Shown here one piece after another: positions 57,383 to 64,000 of a stretch of DNA of 64,000 bases (positions within the stretch are counted from its first letter, which is position 1; each line of letters begins with the position of its first letter). The DNA lies in NCBI GenBank assembly GCA_002104905.1, contig MCFE01000031.1, positions 124,001 to 188,000 on the forward strand, read 5' to 3'. The notes under the pieces are model-generated. The model ran no database searches, was not told where the DNA came from, and was given only the letters and a program-made list of their open reading frames with translations. The translations under genes were made by a program, and so were the position numbers. This stretch comes from Basidiobolus meristosporus CBS 931.73. Taxonomy: Eukaryota > Basidiobolomycota > Basidiobolomycetes > Basidiobolales > Basidiobolaceae.

Positions 57383-58514
57383 ATGTTCAAGATTACATTA
57401 AAAGGCAAAGACAGTCAGCCAACCTCGTCCAATTCCACCTCCAACAAGTTCAGCTTACTGAAAGCAAAAAACAAACCAAAGCCACGACAACCGGAGATCG
57501 CAAAGAAGAGTGCCTTTGGTGAAGAAAGCAACAAACGCGAAAGAGACGAAAATGAGATCGAATATGTGACCGGGCTTGAAGAGAACCAAATCACAAGGTA
57601 TTTTCAACCAAGTGGCTTCCATCGTATTTCCGGTGCTAATACACTCTTTGATAAGTCTGAATCCCAAAGATACTGGCCCTTTGGTCATTCCCAAGCTAGA
57701 GAACGAGACTTTTGGCCGGAACAAGAAAAGGGCTCACTATATACCAGAGCAAGAACAGAAAAACAGCGATTCTGTGGAGGTCACCCTCTTGAACAACAAG
57801 CCTACCACATACGGTCTGCAGATCCCAACAAAAGCTTCAGCGGAATCTAGCAAGAACACAACTGATCAAAACACCGCGACCGATGTCACAAAGGATGCCA
57901 CTACCACACCGGAAGAAAAACCCGCTGTCAATGCTAATCCTGAAGAAGATTTAACTACTCAAGCCATAAAGGAACTAACTGGAGGTAGGCTTCCATAAAG
58001 CGAATCTACTTGAAGTACCTTAGAGTCTGATTGCTTCGATATATCTAGGAACATCAGAGGAAGGTGCAAGTTCGGAACAGAGAGTATTGCCAGCATTGGA
58101 ATCCAACGACAGAGTTACCGAGGGAGAGCTATTTCGACAGGATGTCGCATCTAGGCCGAGAGAGGTAAGCTGGAGCATACGCGTACCAAACATGTCAACA
58201 ACGCTCACACTTTTTTGTGGCTAGTGTACCCTCGAAGAATACGAGAACGTTCCAGTTGAGGAATTCGGGGCTGCTTTACTTCGTGGAATGGGCTGGAAAG
58301 ATGGCCAAGCAATCGGTAAATCGCGAAAGAATGGGTACGTAACAATGCTTAAAGCTACACTGGATGTTTTCACAGTTGTTCTAACCTCGATCCTCACAGA
58401 ATGCTGAAGCCAATCGAATTCGCCCCACGCCCAAGTTTGCTCGGATTAGGCGCTCGTCCAAAGCCACCGGAGTTGGATAACAAGAACAAGGGGCGTCGCA
58501 GGGTAATTGAGTAA
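57383..58514 (+). CDS. SPP2: G-patch splicing factor Spp2/GPKOW-like
   Basis: Spp2 activates the DEAH helicase Prp2 before the first splicing step; GPKOW is the animal homolog. Five exons (57383-57597, 57656-57984, 58049-58164, 58225-58334, 58400-58514) sum to 885 nt, 294 residues. The start MFKITLKGK matches the family, then PLVIPKLENETFGR, and the G-patch_2 core EEFGAALLRGMGWKDGQAIGKSRKNG with IEFAPRPSLLGLGARPKP. No KOW motif follows, as in fungal Spp2. An upstream in-frame ATG at 57362 would add seven residues. Confidence 0.88.
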
Positions 58515-58744
58515 CCGATAGCTCTCTCGATAGGCGAAGCACTAACCACGCTTTACGCTCCCATCTAGCCATAGAGATAACCAAGCAGCATGTAAATGAA
58601 TTCGTCTACCCGGAGTTATTGTGAATCTTAATATATTTCTACTTCAATACACAGAAGCCATTTCTATAGAATACGATTCAAAAAGAACTGAGCTGTTGTT
58701 GCGACGCATGGAAACAATAATATTACAGAGTGATTATAGGTGGA

Positions 58745-61106
58745 CTACATCTGATTGGTCTCAGGAATAATGGAGTTTGAGATGTCAAGCAATGCCTCGA
58801 TTGACGGTTGCAGTTGACCTTGATTAGCTTGTAGAATTAATTCGCATATGTCAGCCTCAATATTGGGAAACATGTCTCTTAGTGTAGACAGTGCTTGGCT
58901 ATATTCCTGGTATTGCTGTTCTTGCATCATGGCGTTATGTTGTCTTTGTATTTGGCTGAGGGCACCCGGATATGCTGGGTTGGTGGATGGATTGGGAGGG
59001 CTGGACTGTACTTGTGATCTGAGATACCCGCTGTTAGCGGACTGTCTGTGGTTTTGCTCATACTCATCATCAAAATCGGATCCAATGTCTGAGCCAACCG
59101 AGTCTCTAGCTTGAGGATGCAGATGGTTTTGCTCGGATTGGCCAGGGCGGAGAGTATCATCAAAGCTGCGAGATCTAGCCATAGGCTCTGAGGAGCATTG
59201 CTTCCGTGCAATTTCCTCGACTGCTTTATCGATATTTCTAATAGAAAATTGTTAGAGCAGAGATGTGTTGGACTGTACGTCGTACGTTGCGCTTGCCTGT
59301 TAAACTCTTCCTCAGAAATAGAAAGCTGCTTGTAGTCCATATTCTCGATGAAAGAGATAGCCCCCATCTATTCAAGGTTGGTTTCTATCAGTTAGAGCAA
59401 TGAAACCAGTGCCAGGGTTCGATGTCTCTTACTAGGTTTGTCAAGTAGTACTCCGACTCGGCATGGAGCTTCTCAGGTCTTCTAAACCGTGATATGTACC
59501 TAAGGATAGCTAGTATCAGCACCGGGATAGTATAAGCCCCCCTCATCGCCACTTACTGAACATTTGATACAAGTCGCTCCGGATTAGCGCGTAACACTAC
59601 GAAGATCAGGATCGGAAGAAACTTATCGGCACCTGCTTCAGCATCCACATGCTTCAAAAAACGTGAGTCAAAGTTAAGGATACAACATATGACCACAACC
59701 AAGTCACACTAAGCACTGAAGGCAAAAGGATATCAAAGATCACAATGCAACAATTCAGAATGCAGATAAGTTTGTCGCGAGGAGCCTTGTATGTATTTAT
59801 CTTCGCGAGTTCTGATGATTATGGTGTTCGGATTAATACAACAGCTCCATGTATATAGTTTCGCTGATGATAGCTACATACCAGCTTGAGCAAAGCCCAG
59901 GAATGACTCGTTGTGCTTGTTTACGGGAATATCCAGATGCTCCTCTTTTATCCAGCGATAAAGCTGGACTTTCTGGTTAAGGATGTCGTCTTTCTCCACG
60001 TCGTCAGCAGTGAGAGGGCAGAAAGTGCTAGGGTAAGAAGGGAGCATGAGAAAGAGCTTCTAGCCACTCGGAATAAAACCCAATATCTACTATTTATAGA
60101 GCTTGTTCATAATTAACTTTTCCATTCCCTCCAACGCATTTTCAAAGTCAACTTCGGAACATCTGGCCCAGACTTCACAGTTCCGCATATCGTACGCGAT
60201 ATCCTATTCACAGGTAGGTTTTAGCAAGGTGTTTGCTTTGTGCTGAAACGGGTCACTTACGTTCAAGAAGCCATGGATAGCTTGAATTTGCTCGTTTACA
60301 GTGTATGGTTTACGTTGAAAACTAGCCAGAAATCTAACCAAGTTTTAGCACTCGATTGTTATGGAACTGGTGGAAAGTGTAGTCACCTTTTTAGACTGCG
60401 TGCAACAGGAACGGCACTTCTATGTCGGATTTGGTCCAAAAAGCGATGATACTCGAATTGGTCGGTTTTTTGAGTATTCTCCGGGCTGTCCGGTGCATTG
60501 AGAGCCTTATCATGTTGCATACCAGAAGTCGAGCTAGGCGTACCACCGTAGGAGATTGATTTCTGTAAACTTTCGCCTCGAATTCTTCTTTTAGCAGCTG
60601 TTTTACTCTTGGCTTTTGTTGATTGCTCGTCTGATACTTCGGTAGGAAGAGTTATTGAGTCCTCCGAACTCGCTTGGATCGTAGGTTTTTCTGATGGATG
60701 ATGGGTTATTAACAAAGGAGAGGGAGCTGAATACGCAAAGAGAAGAATCTCAACCATTTTCCAGATTGTTGAGTGGATCGAATTCAGCCACCAGGTCGTT
60801 TCTCGCCTTATGGCCGGAGCCAGATGATGGAGATTTCTGTTGGTCGAAATCATCTGGAATGTCAGGGAAGGCCTCTATATATATTTTCGGCGTCAAAGCT
60901 TGACCATCTCTGGAGGAATTCAAAATGAATGCGAGTTTTCTCAAATAAATGCTGAGAGGAAATACTAACTGCATAGTGCTCTCGTTAGAATCATCAGTCT
61001 CCTGGGGTAGCAAAGTATCCTGCCCCGTATTCAGTTGGAGTTTCTCTTTTAGTTCGGCAGATACACCGTTATCCTCAAAGCTTTCGGGTTGCACACTCGA
61101 CTCCAT
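58745..61106 (-). CDS. VPS9: Vps9-type Rab5 GEF with C-terminal CUE domain
   Basis: Vps9 activates Rab5/Vps21 on endosomes. Eleven exons from 61106 to 58745 sum to 1743 nt, 580 residues (61106-60970, 60909-60755, 60690-60387, 60333-60261, 60203-60091, 60027-59882, 59811-59734, 59662-59557, 59499-59433, 59367-59297, 59237-58745). The helical bundle begins FLDQIRHRSAVPVARSLK. The VPS9 domain has KLICILNCCIVIF, GADKFLPILIFVVLRANP, YISRFRRPEKL, SEYYLTNLMGAISFIENM. The C-terminal CUE (LRDMFPNIEADICELIL...IEALLDIS) binds ubiquitin, as in yeast Vps9. Intron 7 is U12-type AT-AC; intron 10 is GC-AG. Confidence 0.93.
59663..59733 (-). other. U12-type AT-AC intron in VPS9
   Basis: On the minus strand it starts ATATCCTTTTG and ends GACTCAC. 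The branch site ATCCTTAAC, nearly the full TTCCTTAAC consensus, has its A at 59674, 11 nt before the end. Length is 71 nt, phase 1. Splicing joins CIVIF-G to FLKHV with no gap in the VPS9 domain. No GT-AG pair gives a working frame. Confidence 0.94.
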
Positions 61107-61464
61107 ACTAATAATTCCTAAGACTCCTGAGCATAAAGCTCTGACTTCAATAAAAATGAAGTCTGGACGATGAAATTGGATAATTTACGTGTTGGATTTT
61201 CCCTAATCTTGATTAGACGTGCTGACGAACTCCTAGTTTGTGACAGTTTTAATGGGTAAATGTAATTCAAGTTTTCACCGATAATAATCAAGTTAAGTTG
61301 TGACTTGATATCTATTCCAGACGAATATGTTCCGAATAGTTTCGCAAAGAACATGAAAAAAAGATTGCTAAAAAAAATACCGTTCGAAGAATCGTGATTC
61401 AAGGTAATATACACTAGTAAGTTCGGTGTATTGGAGTATCGCAGCGTGACAATAGATAAGAGAC
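61107..61464. promoter_or_regulatory. Divergent promoter region, VPS9 and RIX1
   Basis: About 360 bp between divergent start codons; AT-rich, with T-rich runs near 61370. No gene. Confidence 0.5.
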
Positions 61465-64000
61465 ATGTCGAACTCGGAGCGTATACTGGTCGAACACGCA
61501 AAGCTTCTGAATTCCCTGATAAACCATTATTTATCGACGGAAACCGCCGTTGGTACCCATGTACCATACATTCTAGAGACTATCACCTACCATGGCTTAC
61601 TTGAAAATGACAGAAACGACGAATTAGACGAGGCGATTCATAAATGGGAAACTCGTGTTACCTCCCTCCTGCAATCCAAAATTGCTAGCGCCAGATGGGC
61701 TGGTGTTTCGTTCGTGAAGATTAGTTTGGACAATAACGAGCTCTATAATCAAAATGTTACTCACTGGGTATCCGCATTGTTATCTTCAGTGATGGTTAGT
61801 GCTTTTGAATCCCTCGGAATTGATGTATTGTACTGTTGACACATATTTACCGCAGAGGCCCGAGCCCACCCCAGTACTCGAGAGTATTATCACTACTCTC
61901 TCCGAGCTTTTTAAACGTACGGCTCGCAAACCGGAATTCCAACGCGAAGTTACCACCGCATTTTTGCCCCGCTTTAACGTATGCTTATTGAGCCTGTCCG
62001 AAAACCAAGAGTTGCTTGTTCGTACTTTAAAATTATGAGGACCATATTCAGCGCGACTAACGAAAGCATTGCTACCTTAATCTAGCCTTGCATCCTCCGC
62101 ACACTGCGCACTTCCGTTGAAACGTTCCCCTCTATATTCAAACCGTCCATCGACAAGACGCAAGCTCTTTGCTTGAGACATTTGGATGGTAGTATGGACA
62201 GTCAGAGTGCTATTGTAGCGGCTGCCAGCGCTTGCTTGGTTTCACTGCATAATGCAAGCGGAAAAGTCAACTCTGTAGATGCTTGGAGAGCGACCAATGT
62301 TAGATTGATTGGTTCCATCCACCAAGCATTAGATTTGCTATTTGACAGTGTAGAAGAAGGTGAGATGCAGCAAGCTTTTAATAGAGAATTGGTTGTTAAC
62401 CGAGTGTTTATTGTAGATTATCAGAAGAAGGATAATTTGCTCAGTTATGATTTCATGGAGCTGCCCTCGGATTACGTCCAGAAGTTCCCTCTCTTATTCA
62501 ACAGGGTTAAGGCTCTACTCCGCTCCTTGAGTGCTTCATTGAGGTAGCTACATGTTGCATTATCTAATATCCATGTTTATCGCAATGTAGTAACTGTGTT
62601 GATCATAGCTGCAAAGCTGAAAGACCAGTTAGCATTCCGGTTAGCTCTTTGATCGATTTGTTCTGCAGGATTTACAATGTATCCGATAGCTCAGTCGTAA
62701 GTTCAGAAGCCTACAATTCTATACATTTTCGGTTACTTACCTGCTTGGTGTAGATGAGCGAAGATAAAGACAAGAGCGAATTCCATGCGTTAATGGCTGG
62801 TATCCCCAGCTTACATGTGTCAACCACGTCTACTTTGGAGAGCCTTGTTACTGCGTAAGTATTAGCCAGAAGCCTACATAGCTGCACGAATATTCAATTT
62901 GATTTCACATGACAGCGCAGGCGATCATCTACTTTGTTACTCCAATACCTTATCAAGTATGATCCTCAAATCCCTCAATCAGCACAAAGGAAAAGAGTAA
63001 GTGATTTGCCAACGAGCTACGATGGCTTGTAGATCTAATGGCATGCGACCCTAGGTTTGCTCGTGTCTCGGCATATGGCTTGGCTACAGTGTGCATCGAG
63101 ACCTTTGGATTCGGATTTTCTTCGATCATAGACGCCTCAATCATCAAGATCATTCTCCAAGATACCAAAGCGTTAGAATTGAAGGCCGAAGATATTTTAA
63201 GTAAGAAGGAGAATAACACCAGCAAAGTATGGCTTACCGACACCTACATTGCCCTGCATCCGTACTTATTAATGATTATCCTACCACAGAAGCAGCCCAA
63301 GAGACGCAAGGCCAACGTTACCAATTCCGATGCTCTTACTGCCCAGCACAAGATAGTGATCCCTTCTTCTGCACTTCAGCATGCTGCTCTGAGAAGTAAG
63401 TCGCTCAAATGTCAAATCCTAGCCGCCGATTGTATTGACACTTGGCCCTGTTTAGCTTTGAAAGCTGTAATCATTTCGTCAGGATCGTCGATTGCTCCTC
63501 AGCTGCGCACTGCAATCGAGTCCACCTTGATCTCCCATATCTTAACCATAGCTCAAGAGCCATCAGAAAGCGCGAACGAAAACATTGAGAAATTCAAGCT
63601 CTCTTTATACGACTGTCTTCTCAGCGTGGTTATTTCTCCAGCTCAACAGATCCCCTTAGTTCTACCTTACGCTCTCAAGCTGTTCAACCAAGGCTTGAAC
63701 GACAGTAGCTATATGGTAAACAGTTTCTTGTTGCAAGCTCGATTCTCCTGGAATGGCTACTTACATTACTGCTCCATAGATCCGTGCTTTTTGCTCAAAC
63801 GCTGTCTTGCTGTGTGATCTGATTATTCACCCTAGATTGCCACCCACCCTAAAATCCCCTCCTAAGGACGATAAGCCTCCCAACGGGCTGCAACCGTCTC
63901 TGGAACATAGGCCAGCAGCCACTGATTTTGGCCAGAGCAGCTTTGTTGAATTTGCACAAACCAAGGCTGAGCCTGCTATACCAGAATCGGTCTCCTCTGT
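61465..64000 (+). CDS. RIX1: Rix1/PELP1-type pre-rRNA processing protein, cut by window end
   Basis: Rix1 (with Ipi1 and Ipi3) is needed for ITS2 removal and pre-60S remodelling by Rea1. The N-terminal Rix1 domain shows SARWAGVSFVKISLDNNELY, TLSELFKRTARKPEFQREV, ILRTLRTSVETFPSIFKPSI, ending in a Pro-rich, acidic tail (PPTLKSPPKDDKPP) that runs off at 64000. Exon 1 is 61465-61794 and exon 2 begins at 61856; later exons follow about 62085, 62590, 62755, 62910, 63050 and 63780. The segment 63229-63294 could be coding or a 66-nt intron, since both keep the frame. The structure is helical (HEAT-like). Confidence 0.8.

Noticed and set aside
1-64000. CRISPR arrays, bacterial operons or phage genes
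   Set aside because: No spaced direct repeats, and the genes are spliced eukaryotic nuclear genes throughout.

Overview
This is nuclear DNA from a eukaryote, most likely an early-diverging (zygomycete-grade) fungus. The evidence is about 25 single-copy housekeeping genes cut by many short spliceosomal introns (about 40-100 nt). A GPI-anchored Kre9/Knh1-like wall protein is a fungal type, while ABCD4-, Hook- and PDHX-like genes are uncommon in yeasts and filamentous ascomycetes. At least five introns also carry U12-type (minor spliceosome) signals, which most Dikarya have lost but which are reported from early-diverging fungi. The lineage call is inference from gene content, not a database match.

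Layout. 1-7058: broken Ty1/copia retrotransposons with three identical-length (349 bp) LTRs, one element in reverse orientation, a large inverted repeat, and a copia-type half-tRNA primer-binding site. 8019-12472: four nearly identical WrbA/Pst2-type quinone oxidoreductase genes, the last two an inverted pair and the second frameshifted. 12973-16777: TRAPPC2 (Trs20), a BuGZ/ZNF207-like zinc-finger protein, and GINS subunit Psf3. 17919-21623: external-type NADH dehydrogenase, an MLRQ/B12D-type small mitochondrial protein, and a GPI-anchored Kre9-domain protein. 21914-25057: Cdk5/Pho85-like kinase, ribosomal protein uL22, and a YEATS/AHD protein reading toward them. 27011-34590: mitofusin, histidyl-tRNA synthetase with a WHEP domain, splicing factor Isy1, and mitochondrial ribosomal protein uL29m. 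34.6-40.1 kb: gene-poor, with one TALE homeobox gene. 40124-44648: CCHC zinc-knuckle protein (Gis2/CNBP), AP-3 sigma, nuclear poly(A)-binding protein, and UreF. 45156-50838 (minus strand): ABCD4-like transporter, uL14, and pyruvate dehydrogenase protein X. 51731-64000: Hook, adrenodoxin reductase, Spp2 (G-patch), Vps9 (Rab5 GEF with CUE), and Rix1 (cut by the window end).

There are no operons; genes are independent. Shared themes are mitochondrial metabolism (NDE, MLRQ, PDX1, ARH1, FZO1, uL29m), RNA processing (Isy1, Spp2, Pab2, Rix1) and endosome traffic (TRAPPC2, AP-3, Hook, Vps9). Most intron-exon models below were checked by hand for reading phase and sum to whole codons.

The main discovery is the concentration of U12-type introns: two AT-AC and three GT-AG, all 69-80 nt, each with a branch site 11-13 nt from the 3' end and none in phase 0. 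Two genes (FZO1, ABCD4) contain single-base frameshifts in otherwise conserved frames that may be assembly errors or real lesions.
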